A stretch of DNA of 64,000 bases from Streptomyces actuosus (GCF_016921115.1 NZ_JAFFZS010000037.1:1-64000), one strand, 5' to 3'. Counted from the stretch's first letter, positions 9,103-17,502 are shown. Made by a program: numbers and translations. The notes: generated from the sequence alone by a model not told the origin.

Positions 9103-10140
9103 TCAGGCGGAGGGCTTGCCCGCACCCGGGCCGCCGGCCGGGGTGATCGGGCCGGCCGGCTTGCCGCCGGACTGCAGGAACTTCTGGAGGGCGAAGTTGT
9201 CGACGATGCCCCAGCGCTCGGCGATCTTGTCGCCCTCGAAGCGGAACCAGATGATCGCCTGGTGCTGGACCTGCAGGCCGGTCGGCGCGATGCCGATGAA
9301 CGGGCCGGTGTGCTTGCCGTGCATCACCCAGCGGATGGCTGCCTTGTCGCCCATCGAGATGAAGTCGAGGATCTCGTACTTGATGTCGGTGAACGCGGAC
9401 TGCTGGATCTTGATGGTGTGCTTGAAGGCCTCCGGGCCGCGCAGCGAGTCGTCGTGGCTGCCGTTGTTGCGGAAGTCGGCGGTGAGGTAGCGGTCGGCGG
9501 CCGACAGGTCGCCCAGGTCCAGGCCCTCGTGGAAGACCTTCTCGATCAGTTCCTTCTGCTGCTCGGCGGTGAGCGTGGTGGCCATCGGTGCGTTCTCCTT
9601 CGCTGGGGTTGCGGGGGTGTTGCCGCGGGTGTCGAGGGTCTGCCGGTCGACGTGGGTGACGCCCTTGGGTACGGCGCCCGTGGTCCACACGATCCGCAGC
9701 TGCAGCCGCTCGAAGCGCCAGCCGCCCGGGGTGCGGCGGGCGATGCCCGTGAACCGGCCCCCGAGCTGGAAGTACTCGGAGGCGTCGGGCGGCAGGGGCG
9801 AGCCGTGGTGCACGTGCGAGGCGATCAGACTCCAGCTCACCTCGGCACGGTCTCCGTCGAGGCCGATGGAGCTGTCGGAGCCGTGGTGGTGCGTACGGCC
9901 CCAGCGCGCCATGATCTCGGCGGTGAAGGCGGCGACACCGGAGATGCCCCGGTGGCTGCCCACCGGGAAGGTCATCTCGATGCCGTCGGTGAACAGGGAG
10001 CCGGCCCAGGCCTCGTCGAAGACGCCCTCGTCGAGGCTGGCCAGATAGCGGTCGACGAGCTGTTTCAGCTCGGCGAGGTCGGCCAGGCGGGCGACCTCGG
10101 CCGCCAGGGCGTCACGGTCCGCGGCCTCGTGCCGGGTCAT
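9103..10140 (-). CDS. Double SnoaL-like protein (NTF2-fold fusion) with an internal start
   Basis: One uninterrupted 345-residue frame holds two NTF2/SnoaL-like domains. Residues 1-150 resemble a SnoaL-like hydroxylase or dehydratase domain. Residues 190-325 resemble a polyketide-cyclase-type SnoaL domain (ADRYLTADFRNNG, AAIRWVMHGKHTG). The joining segment is Pro/Ala-rich. Met186 (ATG ending at 9583-9585) is preceded by AAGGAGAAC nine bases upstream, so a 160-residue second domain could also be made alone. The first ATG overlaps the stop of the upstream gene (ATGA). SnoaL proteins close or hydrate polyketide rings; the substrate is unknown. Confidence 0.85.
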   Translation of the reverse strand: MTRHEAADRDALAAEVARLADLAELKQLVDRYLASLDEGVFDEAWAGSLFTDGIEMTFPVGSHRGISGVAAFTAEIMARWGRTHHHGSDSSIGLDGDRAEVSWSLIASHVHHGSPLPPDASEYFQLGGRFTGIARRTPGGWRFERLQLRIVWTTGAVPKGVTHVDRQTLDTRGNTPATPAKENAPMATTLTAEQQKELIEKVFHEGLDLGDLSAADRYLTADFRNNGSHDDSLRGPEAFKHTIKIQQSAFTDIKYEILDFISMGDKAAIRWVMHGKHTGPFIGIAPTGLQVQHQAIIWFRFEGDKIAERWGIVDNFALQKFLQSGGKPAGPITPAGGPGAGKPSA

Positions 10141-10508
10141 GACACCCGGCGCGCTTCGGTCTGCGCGCCGGTCGCGTAGATGACGACGTCGTCGGGGCCG
10201 TGCACGACGGCCTTGCCCTCGCCGGCGATCGTGTCGCCGTCGCGCCGCGCACTGATGTCGATCTGTATGTAGGCGGCACGGTGGCCGTTGGGGCTGATCT
10301 GCGTGATGTCGACGTTGAAGTCCTCGCGCAGGGAGAACTCCAGGGCGTCGTCACCGGTGACGGTCCAGGAGCCGGTGCCGGTGCTCTTCTTCGTGACGAC
10401 CGTGAGCGACCCGTCCGGCTCGAAGGTGACCGTGTAGTCGTCCACCTCGCCGTCGTGCGTCACCGTACCCGTCCAGCGACCGACGGGCGTCCAGGTAGAA
10501 ACAGGCAT
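10137..10508 (-). CDS. Small beta-rich unknown protein of the tailoring operon
   Basis: I do not recognise this 123-residue protein. It is cysteine-free, rich in Thr, Val and Asp, and alternates short predicted strands (WTGTVTHDGEVDDYTVTFEP, YIQIDISARRDGDTI), which fits a lipocalin-like barrel. The ATG at 10508 has GAAGGAAG upstream and avoids a 12-residue extension. It is the first gene of the operon that continues through the SnoaL fusion and the two reductases. Its leader carries promoter-like element D and a terminator-like hairpin. A substrate-binding or cyclase role is only a guess. Confidence 0.75.
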   Translation of the reverse strand: MPVSTWTPVGRWTGTVTHDGEVDDYTVTFEPDGSLTVVTKKSTGTGSWTVTGDDALEFSLREDFNVDITQISPNGHRAAYIQIDISARRDGDTIAGEGKAVVHGPDDVVIYATGAQTEARRVS

Positions 10509-10542
10509 CGACCACACTTCCTTCAGTCGGGCGACAGGAAAC

Positions 10543-10583
10543 AAAAAATCCGCATCCGGTCATGAGCAGACCTGGATACGGAT
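10543..10583 (-). terminator. Terminator-like attenuator in the leader of the tailoring operon
   Basis: On the minus strand ATCCGTATCCAGG pairs with CCGGATGCGGAT and is followed by six U, 35 bases before the ATG at 10508 and after promoter-like element D. Because the preceding gene already has its own terminator at 10786-10818, this one is best read as a regulatory terminator in the leader. Confidence 0.65.
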
Positions 10584-10654
10584 TCGGAAAAGCGCCGCCC
10601 GGGAAAACCACCGGCCGAACGGCTGGTGCGTCAGGGCATGAGGGCGCTGGAAAA

Positions 10655-10710
10655 AGTGTGACACCCTGCCGCACGGCTCGTCAACTGCCCTTTGAATAAA
10701 GCGAGTTGAC
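10655..10710 (-). promoter_or_regulatory. Promoter-like element D with overlapping inverted repeat
   Basis: TTGACG (10679-10684) and CACACT (10655-10660) are separated by 18 bp on the minus strand. The -35 region is also one arm of an inverted repeat, GTCAACT and AGTTGAC (10680-10710, 17-bp gap), a plausible operator. The second arm provides a TTGACG facing the other way. Confidence 0.55.
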
Positions 10711-10913
10711 GCATCACCGGCTGATGAATCACAGGCATGCGCGCAGCGGCGGGAAAGGAGATGGGGAATGACGGACGGCGAGCGGCCCCCGCGGCCGAGG
10801 GGGGTCGGGCCGCGGGGGCTGCTGCTCTCCGGATCCCCGCACGGATCCGGGTCGTGCTCCGTGATGGTCTTCGGTCTCCGGTCAGCCGGCTGCCGGCAGC
10901 CGGGCGGTGCGCG
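10711..10913. other. Intergenic stretch without a recognisable gene
   Basis: Apart from the terminator at 10786-10818 I see no gene. Short GC-rich frames here lack a ribosome binding site and any familiar motif. Confidence 0.6.
10786..10818 (-). terminator. GC-rich hairpin after the HTH gene
   Basis: CCCCCGCGGCC pairs with GGCCGCGGGGG around an 11-base loop, about 95 bases past the stop of the small HTH gene on the minus strand. There is no U tract, as is common in Streptomyces. Confidence 0.6.
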
Positions 10914-11111
10914 TCACCCGGACTCGCCGGCCCGGGCGAGCGCGAACAGCTCGTCGAGGTCGTACTCGGCCCGCTGCGGCCCGCCGTAGCGGGTGATCTT
11001 CCCGCGGCTGGCCCACTTGCGGATCGTGGCCTGACTCACCCCCATCGCGAGGGCGGCCAGTTCCGTCGGCACGGTGCGCCGCTGCCCTCCGACCGACGCC
11101 GGCCCCCTCAC
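10914..11111 (-). CDS. Small helix-turn-helix DNA-binding protein
   Basis: This 65-residue protein contains a MerR/excisionase-like helix-turn-helix: VPTELAALAMGVSQATIRKW followed by a wing-like RYGGPQRAEYDL. Its GTG overlaps the stop of the upstream OvmZ-like gene by four bases (GTGA), so the two are translationally coupled and probably work as a pair. Such two-gene units recur in Streptomyces genomes, often near metabolite clusters. Its targets are unknown. Confidence 0.75.
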   Translation of the reverse strand: MRGPASVGGQRRTVPTELAALAMGVSQATIRKWASRGKITRYGGPQRAEYDLDELFALARAGESG

Positions 11112-11737
11112 GCCGCGTCCCGCCTCATCCGGTCGGCCAGCAGCAGCCAGCGCCGCGGCGGCAGCGCGTGGCCCGCGTCGCAGGAGACATGACTCGGCAC
11201 CCGGTCGCCGGCGGCCGGCAGCACGCCGTGCAGGGTCCCGGCACAGTCGGGCTCCACGCAGGTGCCGAGCGGGAACCTGCGCACCGGCCCGGGGCCGAAG
11301 ATCGCGCCGAACTCGGCCCGCAGTTCCATGAGTTCCTCGTCGAAGTCGACTCCCGCCGGATGTCCCGCCAGCCACGGCAGCTGCCGTCGCAGGAACGGGA
11401 CGAGCGCCCCCACCCCACGCTCCACCGGACGGTGCCCCGACCCGTCGCGCTCGTCCACGACGAGCCGCGCCCACAGCCCCAGCACCTCCGACAGCCGGGC
11501 GCGCAGCGCCACGGTCCGTTCGTCGAGCACGATGCCCACGACACCGCGGCTGCCGCTGACCCGTTCGCGCAACCGCGGCGGAGCGGGCGCGAGGGCCAGA
11601 TCGCTTTCCTCGTACAGGTCGAGCAGGGTGCGCAGTCCGCCGTCGATCCGTGCCACGCACTTGGCGCAGATCCGACCGCACAGCCGTGCGCAGTCCCTGC
11701 TTCCGTGCTCGTCGCCGAGCCGTCGATGCCCGTGCAT
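11108..11737 (-). CDS. OvmZ-like protein of unknown function
   Basis: A 209-residue protein with an N-terminal cysteine cluster (RDCARLCGRICAKCVARIDGG) and a C-terminal pair in a TCVEPDCAGTL segment, which may bind metal. The overall look matches proteins annotated as OvmZ in Streptomyces; the function is not established. ATG 11737 was chosen because AGGGGG lies six bases upstream, whereas the earlier ATG at 11743 would leave no spacing. It is coupled to the small HTH gene and diverges from the OmpR-type regulator. Confidence 0.7.
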   Translation of the reverse strand: MHGHRRLGDEHGSRDCARLCGRICAKCVARIDGGLRTLLDLYEESDLALAPAPPRLRERVSGSRGVVGIVLDERTVALRARLSEVLGLWARLVVDERDGSGHRPVERGVGALVPFLRRQLPWLAGHPAGVDFDEELMELRAEFGAIFGPGPVRRFPLGTCVEPDCAGTLHGVLPAAGDRVPSHVSCDAGHALPPRRWLLLADRMRRDAA

Positions 11738-12011
11738 TTCCATCCCCCTGGATCTCTGGGTTCGCCTGAGACTGCGTCCATCCTCAGGTGTGGCCGGAAG
11801 GGGCTTCAACGCTGTCCCGGGCATATTTCCGACAAGCATCTGCAGCTGTGTCAGCGGAGCGTCAACGGGGCGTCAAGTGGCTGGATCGACACGCTCCCGA
11901 GGGCCGGACGCGGGTGGCGGGAGGGACCGCCGGGGCTGCTGCCCTGCGGCCCGGCGGCCGGAACGGGCCGCGGCCGGGGCGAAGGCCGGACGGCGCGGAA
12001 GCACCTTGCCG

Positions 12012-12035
12012 ACCGGTCGACTGGTTTGATAAACC
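12012..12035. promoter_or_regulatory. ARE-like box 1 (ScbR-type receptor site)
   Basis: ACCGGTCGACTGGTTTGATA resembles the autoregulatory elements bound by gamma-butyrolactone receptors. It lies about 80-105 bp before the OmpR-type regulator gene and 8 bp before box 2. Confidence 0.55.
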
Positions 12036-12043
12036 TAGTAGAA

Positions 12044-12067
12044 GATACCATTCGACCAGTTTTTTTA
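12044..12067. promoter_or_regulatory. ARE-like box 2 (ScbR-type receptor site)
   Basis: GATACCATTCGACCAGTTTT followed by more T matches the ARE pattern and shares its spacing and T-rich end with the box at 14863-14886. It would overlap the promoter of the OmpR-type regulator. Confidence 0.6.
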
Positions 12068-12116
12068 GACGCAAGGGCCCGCTCCGCGGGCGGGCCACGG
12101 CTCTGGGAGACATCGG

Positions 12117-12905
12117 ATGAGGACCGTTCTGATCGTCGACGACGACGACGGCATGGCCGAGGCTCTCGTGCAGACCCTGGCCGTGCACGGCTACACCCCG
12201 CTGCGCGCCAGGACCGGAGCCGAGGCCCTGGACCTGTTCGACGACGCCTCGCTCGTCGTGCTCGACCTCACCCTGCCCGACCTGGCGGGGCACGAGGTGT
12301 GCCGGCGCATCCGCGAGCGGTCCTGCGTGCCCGTCCTCGCCATGAGCGACCGGGCCGAGGAACTGGACCGGGTGATGGCCTTCCACATGGGCGCCGACGC
12401 CTTCGCGTCCAAGCCCGTGGGCGGCTACGAGTTGGTGGCCCGGATGCACGCGCTGTTCCGGCGGGCGGGCGCCTGCCCCCGGCACACATCGGACGAGCAG
12501 GCGCCGACGGAGCCGGCCGAGGCATCCGCCAGTCCCGATCCGCCCGCCCGGCCGGCCGGCCCCGATCTGCTCAGCGCCGGTCCGCTCAGCCTCGACCTGC
12601 GCACCCGCCGGGTGGTGCTGCGCGACGAGGAGGTGGCCGTCACCCGCAGGGAGTTCGACCTGCTCGCGCTCCTCATCGAGGAGCCCGGCACGGTGCGGCG
12701 ACGGCAGGACATCATGGCGCGGGTCTGGGACGAGAACTGGTTCGGCTCCACGCGCACGTTGGACGTGCACGTGGGCTCCCTGCGCACCAAGCTGGGCAGC
12801 CGGGAGTGGATCGAGACGGTGCGCGGGATCGGCTACCGCCTGACGGTCCCCGCGGGACCGCCCCTGCCCGAGGCCACCCACGTCCCCGCGCCCACGGGCC
12901 GCTGA
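12117..12905 (+). CDS. Orphan OmpR/PhoB-type response regulator (JadR1-like cluster activator)
   Basis: The 262-residue protein has an N-terminal receiver domain (acid pocket Asp8-Asp11, phospho-site candidate Asp50 in VLDLTLPD, Ser77, Lys99) and a C-terminal OmpR winged helix (RREFDLLALLIEEPG, DVHVGSLRTKLG, VRGIGYRL). No histidine kinase gene is near. Orphan OmpR-type regulators with this context (JadR1, Aur1P type) activate angucycline clusters and can bind the end product instead of phosphate. The assignment to that subgroup is inference. Two ARE-like boxes upstream suggest repression by the ScbR-like proteins. Confidence 0.85.
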   Translation: MRTVLIVDDDDGMAEALVQTLAVHGYTPLRARTGAEALDLFDDASLVVLDLTLPDLAGHEVCRRIRERSCVPVLAMSDRAEELDRVMAFHMGADAFASKPVGGYELVARMHALFRRAGACPRHTSDEQAPTEPAEASASPDPPARPAGPDLLSAGPLSLDLRTRRVVLRDEEVAVTRREFDLLALLIEEPGTVRRRQDIMARVWDENWFGSTRTLDVHVGSLRTKLGSREWIETVRGIGYRLTVPAGPPLPEATHVPAPTGR

Positions 12906-13774
12906 GCCCACCCGCCGACGCGGGCGGGACCGGTGGACCCGCGAAGGGGGGACACGGAGGCGGTGGGATCCGGGGGAACCCGGAGTCGGGGAAGCCCGGC
13001 AGTGGCCGTCGCAGGGCCGGGGAGCCGCGCAGGAGGCAGGGAGCCGCCCGAGCCACGCCGCGCCCGCACGGGCGGGGCCGGCCGTCGAAGGGGCGGGGAG
13101 CCGGGAGCCGTCGGAGCGAGCTGACGGCCGTCGCGGAGGAACGGGGCCGCCGCTCGGCACCGGCAGCCGTACGGATCGGCGGTCACGGCGGCGGGAGGAC
13201 CTGCGTTCGCCGTCCGGCCCGATCCCGCCGCGGCGGGGTGAAACCCGCCCGGCGGCGACGGAGTGTCCACCGCTGCGGCCGACACCCGAGGGGCGGCACC
13301 TTCGCCCCACGGCACCTCCGCCCCACGGCAGCGCGCCGGTCGGCGGTGAGCGAAGGAGACTCTGCGAGAAGGACGATCCGGACCTGGCTCGCCGCCGCGG
13401 TGACCGCCCTCCCGGGTGCGGGTGACGTTCTCCTGAGCGGGCCGACCGCCTCCCGTACACCCGCCCCCTCCCGGCCGCGGCCGGAAGGCGGTCACCTGGT
13501 GGCGAGAGACGGCGTGTCCCCCGCCGCCCGGTGAGATCGACCGGCGCTGCCCGGCACCCGCGCCGGACGCCGTCGTGCGGCAGCGCCCGGTGGTCCGGGG
13601 CCGCCGCACGGGCCGCCGCGCCGCGTGGTCCGGCGCCCCGGCGCGCGTGGCGGGGTTTCGGCGAGTGGGCGAGGGCGCGCCGCCGTCGGCGGTCGTGCGT
13701 ACCGCGGTGTCCCCTCCCAGCGGTACGCCTTCTCGCGGCGCCGCCCCCCGCCCGGACCGGGGGCCGGAGCTCCC
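12906..13774. other. Long GC-rich stretch with no convincing gene
   Basis: Nearly 870 bases separate the OmpR-type gene from the end of the AfsA homologue. Frames in this stretch have no family motifs or good ribosome sites. The only weak candidate is a GTG frame at 13346-13534 on the plus strand (62 codons) with one hydrophobic patch, too poor to call. It may be decayed DNA. Confidence 0.55.
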
Positions 13775-14758
13775 CTACGGCCGTCCGCTGCCCGCGTCGA
13801 GCAGGGAGACACGGCAGCTGCCGGCCACCGCATCGCCCTGATGGAACGTCACCATCGCCTCACGGCGCCCCGGTTCAGCCCCGGGCGGGGAGGACGTGAC
13901 CATCACCAGACACGGCGAGTCCAGCTCGATGTACCGGTGGAAGGCGGCGTCGCAGCCGACGAGCAGCCCGCGCGGCAGCCCGAGTGAGGCCAGGGCCGCC
14001 TGCCGGGCGGCCTCCAGGACGAGCATGCCCGGCACATGGTCCACCGGGTGGTCGAACAGCACGGGGTGTGTGGCGTCGACGCGCAGCAGATAGGCGTGGC
14101 TCTGTTCGTCCGCGGCCTCCCCGTCCGGGACGCCCAGCACCACGTCGAACTCCTGCATACGGCCGACCAGGTGCGGCGCGACCGCCTGGGTCGGCACGCA
14201 GGCGGGGTCGTCGACCGCCCGCCCGCCGCGCAGTCTGCGGTACACCGCCGGCGCGACGCAGTCCGTCGACCCGCTTCCGCGGGCGATCAGCGTGCCGCCG
14301 CGGTGCGCGGTGAAGTCGCACCCGAAGGAGGTGACGTGGCCGGCGCGGCAGCGGATGTCCCGCATGCTCGCGTCGATCACCACGTCCGCCGGGGTCCCGG
14401 CGAGCCGCATGCCCTCCTCCGTGGTCTCGAAGGTCATGGTCCGGGTCAGGAACTGGTGCCCCATCGGGATGCCCAGCGCCTGGTGGCCGAGCAGGAGCGC
14501 GGCCTGCCGAATCGATTCCGCGAACAGCATCGGATCGTGCCAGCTCCCGGCGACCGGCCCGTAGTAGCTGTGGCAGCGCGCCCATTGGGCGCCGATGCGG
14601 TACGCGTCCCGCCCACGGGGCCGCACCCCCGTGAGCAGCACTTCGGACACGGCCGCGCGATGGACCAGCCAGCGCGGCACCGTCCGTTCGAAGAGCTGGG
14701 CCTCCTCCTTCTCCTGTGTTAAAAAATCCAGCCGCTCGGCTTGCACAAGTGGACTCAT
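13775..14758 (-). CDS. AfsA/ScbA-type gamma-butyrolactone biosynthesis protein
   Basis: This 327-residue protein has two AfsA hot-dog repeats. Repeat one includes VHRAAVSEVLLTG, WHDPMLFAESIRQAALL and a GHQFL segment. Repeat two includes a matching DHVPGMLVLEAARQAALA. The family condenses a beta-ketoacyl donor with dihydroxyacetone phosphate to start signal synthesis. The second of two adjacent ATGs (14758) has GGAGG seven bases upstream. Codon 13 is TTA (14720-14722), the rare leucine codon read by bldA tRNA, so synthesis should be development-dependent. It diverges from the tetR gene across an ARE-like box. Confidence 0.92.
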   Translation of the reverse strand: MSPLVQAERLDFLTQEKEEAQLFERTVPRWLVHRAAVSEVLLTGVRPRGRDAYRIGAQWARCHSYYGPVAGSWHDPMLFAESIRQAALLLGHQALGIPMGHQFLTRTMTFETTEEGMRLAGTPADVVIDASMRDIRCRAGHVTSFGCDFTAHRGGTLIARGSGSTDCVAPAVYRRLRGGRAVDDPACVPTQAVAPHLVGRMQEFDVVLGVPDGEAADEQSHAYLLRVDATHPVLFDHPVDHVPGMLVLEAARQAALASLGLPRGLLVGCDAAFHRYIELDSPCLVMVTSSPPGAEPGRREAMVTFHQGDAVAGSCRVSLLDAGSGRP

Positions 14759-14862
14759 CATTGCGCCTCCGGTGACACGAAAGGAACGCAGCCTTCCGCG
14801 AAAGGACCAGGACAGTGCGAGAGATGGGCCGCCGTCGCGCATGGGCACCACCGGGGCGATAG

Positions 14863-14886
14863 CGTACTAGCTGACTGGTTTTTTTT
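14863..14886. promoter_or_regulatory. ARE-like box 3 between afsA and tetR
   Basis: TACTAGCTGACTGG followed by eight T parallels box 2 at 12044-12067 base for base at most positions. It lies in the divergent promoter region of the AfsA homologue and the first ScbR-like gene, the standard place for autoregulation. Confidence 0.6.
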
Positions 14887-14986
14887 CTCTACCTCTTCAT
14901 GGCAGTCTGATGTCCGAGAGGAGTCGAGGCAGGGGGCCGGCACCACCGGCCGGCTCTCGGCGCCGAGACGCACAGGGAGGTACCAC

Positions 14987-15661
14987 GTGGCCAGGGCCAG
15001 GCAGGAACGGGCGGAGATCACCCGGCAGGCGATCCTCAACGGGGCGGCCGCCGCCTTCGACGCGACCGGCTACGGCAGCACGAGCCTGAGCGACGTCGCC
15101 AAGCACGCCGGCGTCACCAAGGGAGCGCTCTACTTCCACTTCTCGTCCAAGGAAGCCCTGGCCCAGGCTCTGGTGGAGGAGCAGCAGCAGTACGCCGAAC
15201 TGCTCGCCGACGTACCGCGGCCCGGCGTACAGACACTCATCGACATGGGCCACCGGATGGCTCACGGACTGCGCCACGACGTACGCCTGCGGGCCGGGGT
15301 GCGGCTCGTGGTGGAGTTCGGCTCGTTCGGCTCGCCCGACCCGGCCCCCTACAGTGCCTGGATCAACGCCATCCGGGACTGCCTGGTCCACGCCCAGGCC
15401 CGCGGCGACGTCCAGACCGGCATCAACGTCACGGACCTGGCGAACGTGTTGTCCAGCGCGTTCACCGGACTTCAGCTCACCTCGCACGTCCTGACCGCGC
15501 GCAAGGACCTGGACGACCGCGTCACCGACCTGTGGCGGTTCCTGCTGCCCGGTGTCGTCCCGCCGCGGCGCGTCTCCCGCTTCGAACCGGCCGGCTCCCC
15601 GGAGTGCCGCGCGGAACTGGGCCTGCCGCCGCTCTCCGAGGGGGAGTCCGACAAGGCCTGA
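14987..15661 (+). CDS. ScbR/ArpA-type TetR regulator (butyrolactone receptor homologue)
   Basis: A 224-residue TetR protein whose HTH (DVAKHAGVTKGALYFHFSSK) is the near-invariant version of gamma-butyrolactone receptors. The GTG start at 14987 has GGGAGG six bases upstream; the frame stays open further back but without a ribosome site. Divergent placement from the AfsA homologue across ARE box 3 fits a true receptor that represses signal synthesis and cluster activators until ligand binds. Whether it binds a signal cannot be read from sequence. Confidence 0.9.
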   Translation: MARARQERAEITRQAILNGAAAAFDATGYGSTSLSDVAKHAGVTKGALYFHFSSKEALAQALVEEQQQYAELLADVPRPGVQTLIDMGHRMAHGLRHDVRLRAGVRLVVEFGSFGSPDPAPYSAWINAIRDCLVHAQARGDVQTGINVTDLANVLSSAFTGLQLTSHVLTARKDLDDRVTDLWRFLLPGVVPPRRVSRFEPAGSPECRAELGLPPLSEGESDKA

Positions 15662-15814
15662 CCGGCCCGAGGGCCGCGCGACCCGGTCCCGCGCCCGCGG
15701 CCGGTGCGGCAGGCAGGCGTCGCCGTACGGGCACCGCCCGCTGCCCGGGTGCCACGGGCACCGGCGAGCCGTCGTGCCCGGTGAGCCGATGCGCCCGGTG
15801 CGCGGGCGTGCCGT

Positions 15815-16468
15815 TCAGCCGTCGCCGTGGCCCGGCGGTGCGGTGCGCACTCCGCGCAGGCCGTCCCGGGACGCCAGGCCCGGGAGGGTGAGTTCCCACA
15901 GGTCGGCCAGCCAGGCGTCGCACTGCGCGGCCGGCACGCCCAGCCACGTCAGGGTCTCCAGTCCGGTGACGGCCGCCGTCACGGGCGTGCGCGCGGAAGC
16001 CTGCGGCACGGAGCGACCCAGCTCCCCGGCCCGGCGGGCCTGGTCGAGCAGTCCGCCCAGCCGTCCGAGCCACTGCCGGTAGAAATCGGGCGGGTCGTCA
16101 CGGCGCACCTGCGGCCCGTCCTCGTCGCGCTCCCGCGCGATACGCACCGAGGCCCGCACGAACTCGTCCTCGCGCAGCAACCACCCCAGCACGTACGTCA
16201 GATCGACGATGATCTGGAGGTAGGGGCCGCCGGCCGCCTCCAGCCGCAGCGCCGCACGCTCCATCGTCTCCCGGGACCGTTCCAGCACGGCCGCGGCGAT
16301 CTCGTCCTTGGTGGAGAAGTGGAAGAACAGGGCCCCCTTGGTCACCCCGGCGTGCCGGCTGATGTCGGCGAGCGTCGCCCGCGTGTACCCGTGTTGCGCG
16401 AACTCCTCGGCAGCCGCGACCACCAGCCGTTCCACGGTCTGCTCCGACCGCTTCTGCCTGCCCGCCAT
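15815..16468 (-). CDS. Second ScbR-like TetR regulator (possible pseudo-receptor)
   Basis: A 217-residue TetR protein of the same subfamily (HTH DISRHAGVTKGALFFHFSTK), convergent with the first. Clusters with an AfsA homologue commonly hold a second homologue that does not bind butyrolactone but senses the antibiotic or an intermediate. That role for this one is inference. ATG 16468 was chosen over an upstream ATG that adds 30 low-complexity residues. I see no clear ARE in its own upstream region. Confidence 0.88.
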   Translation of the reverse strand: MAGRQKRSEQTVERLVVAAAEEFAQHGYTRATLADISRHAGVTKGALFFHFSTKDEIAAAVLERSRETMERAALRLEAAGGPYLQIIVDLTYVLGWLLREDEFVRASVRIARERDEDGPQVRRDDPPDFYRQWLGRLGGLLDQARRAGELGRSVPQASARTPVTAAVTGLETLTWLGVPAAQCDAWLADLWELTLPGLASRDGLRGVRTAPPGHGDG

Positions 16469-16686
16469 CCGACCGCCCCTCGCGGCACCACCGTACGGCG
16501 CCGTCCGTCCATACGTCCCTGGTCCCTTGATACGCCCCGGCACGACAGTGGAATGCAAGCTCCACGTCAGGCACGCGACAAGCCTCGGGAATCTTCACCG
16601 GCCCGTTCCGGCCGGCCTCCACAGCTGGGCACCGCGGGCCCGGCGCACCCCTCGCACGCCGGACCCGCGGCAGCTCACCGCACGGA

Positions 16687-17502
16687 TCAGTGCTTCACCG
16701 CCACCGCGGCGAAGCCGGCCGTGTCCTCACGGTTGGTCTGGTAGTCGGCGTCGTCGGCCCGCTCCTGCTCCGTCTCCCACTCGTTGACGGAGACCACGCC
16801 CGGCGCCACGACGCTCCAGCCCTCCGTGGCGACGAACCGCTCGATCTCCCCCCGGGAACGGGAGGCGAGGTCGACGCGGAGGTTCGTGTACAGCTCGTCG
16901 ACGGCCGCACGCACCGGCGCGGAGACGTAGTCGGGGCTGGAGTGCGTGAGGATCACCAGGCTGCCGGGCGCCAGCGCGCTCTTGTACCGCTCGACGACGG
17001 CGTAGGGGTCCTCGGCGTCGAGGACGAAGTGCAGGAGCGCACCGAAGATCACGGCGACGGGCTGGGAGAGGTCCAGCAGTTCCTTGGCCTCCGGTGCCGC
17101 GAGCGCCGCCTCGGGGTTGCGGAAGTCCTCGGCGACGAAGGCGGTCCGGCCGCCCGGTGCCCCGCCCAGCAGCCGCCGGGCGATGTCGCCGACGATCGGG
17201 TCGTTGTCGACGTAGACGACCCGGGCCTCGGGCGCGACCTCGTGGGTGGCCTGCTCCGCGGGGATGCCGCTGCCGACGTCGAGGAACTGGCGTATCCCCT
17301 GCCGGCTGGCGTACCGCACGGCACGGGCCAGGAAGCGGCGGTTGGCCCGGGCGCCGAGCGGACCGCCGGGCAGCAGCTTCACGATGCCGTCCGCCGCGGC
17401 GCGGTCGGCGGGGAGGTTCTCGTTCCCGCCGAGGAAGTAGTCGTAGATACGGGCGGGGTGCGGGAGCTGGTCGGGAGTGGGGGCGGGGGCGGTGTCGGGC
17501 AT
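16687..17502 (-). CDS. DUF574 S-adenosylmethionine-dependent methyltransferase
   Basis: The 271-residue protein matches the actinomycete DUF574 methyltransferase family: an N-terminal HPARIYDYFLGGNENLPADR signature, a FLDVGSGIPAEQ SAM-binding loop, YVDNDP after strand 2 and GALLHFV. Substrates of this large family are mostly unknown. ATG 17502 follows AAGGACGTG. The leader contains promoter-like element B and a clear terminator-like hairpin, so expression may be attenuated. Confidence 0.9.
   Translation of the reverse strand: MPDTAPAPTPDQLPHPARIYDYFLGGNENLPADRAAADGIVKLLPGGPLGARANRRFLARAVRYASRQGIRQFLDVGSGIPAEQATHEVAPEARVVYVDNDPIVGDIARRLLGGAPGGRTAFVAEDFRNPEAALAAPEAKELLDLSQPVAVIFGALLHFVLDAEDPYAVVERYKSALAPGSLVILTHSSPDYVSAPVRAAVDELYTNLRVDLASRSRGEIERFVATEGWSVVAPGVVSVNEWETEQERADDADYQTNREDTAGFAAVAVKH

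Larger units (their letters stand above)
11738..12116. other. Divergent regulatory intergenic region
   Basis: This stretch separates the minus-strand OvmZ-like gene from the plus-strand OmpR-type regulator. It holds two ARE-like butyrolactone-receptor boxes (12012-12035 and 12044-12067), two direct TTGACG copies near 11862-11876 on the minus strand, and the GGGAGACAT ribosome site of the regulator. No further gene is seen. Confidence 0.7.

Noticed and set aside
13346..13534. 62-codon secreted-like frame in the gap before the AfsA gene
   Set aside because: It has only a short hydrophobic patch, no good ribosome site and low-complexity ends.
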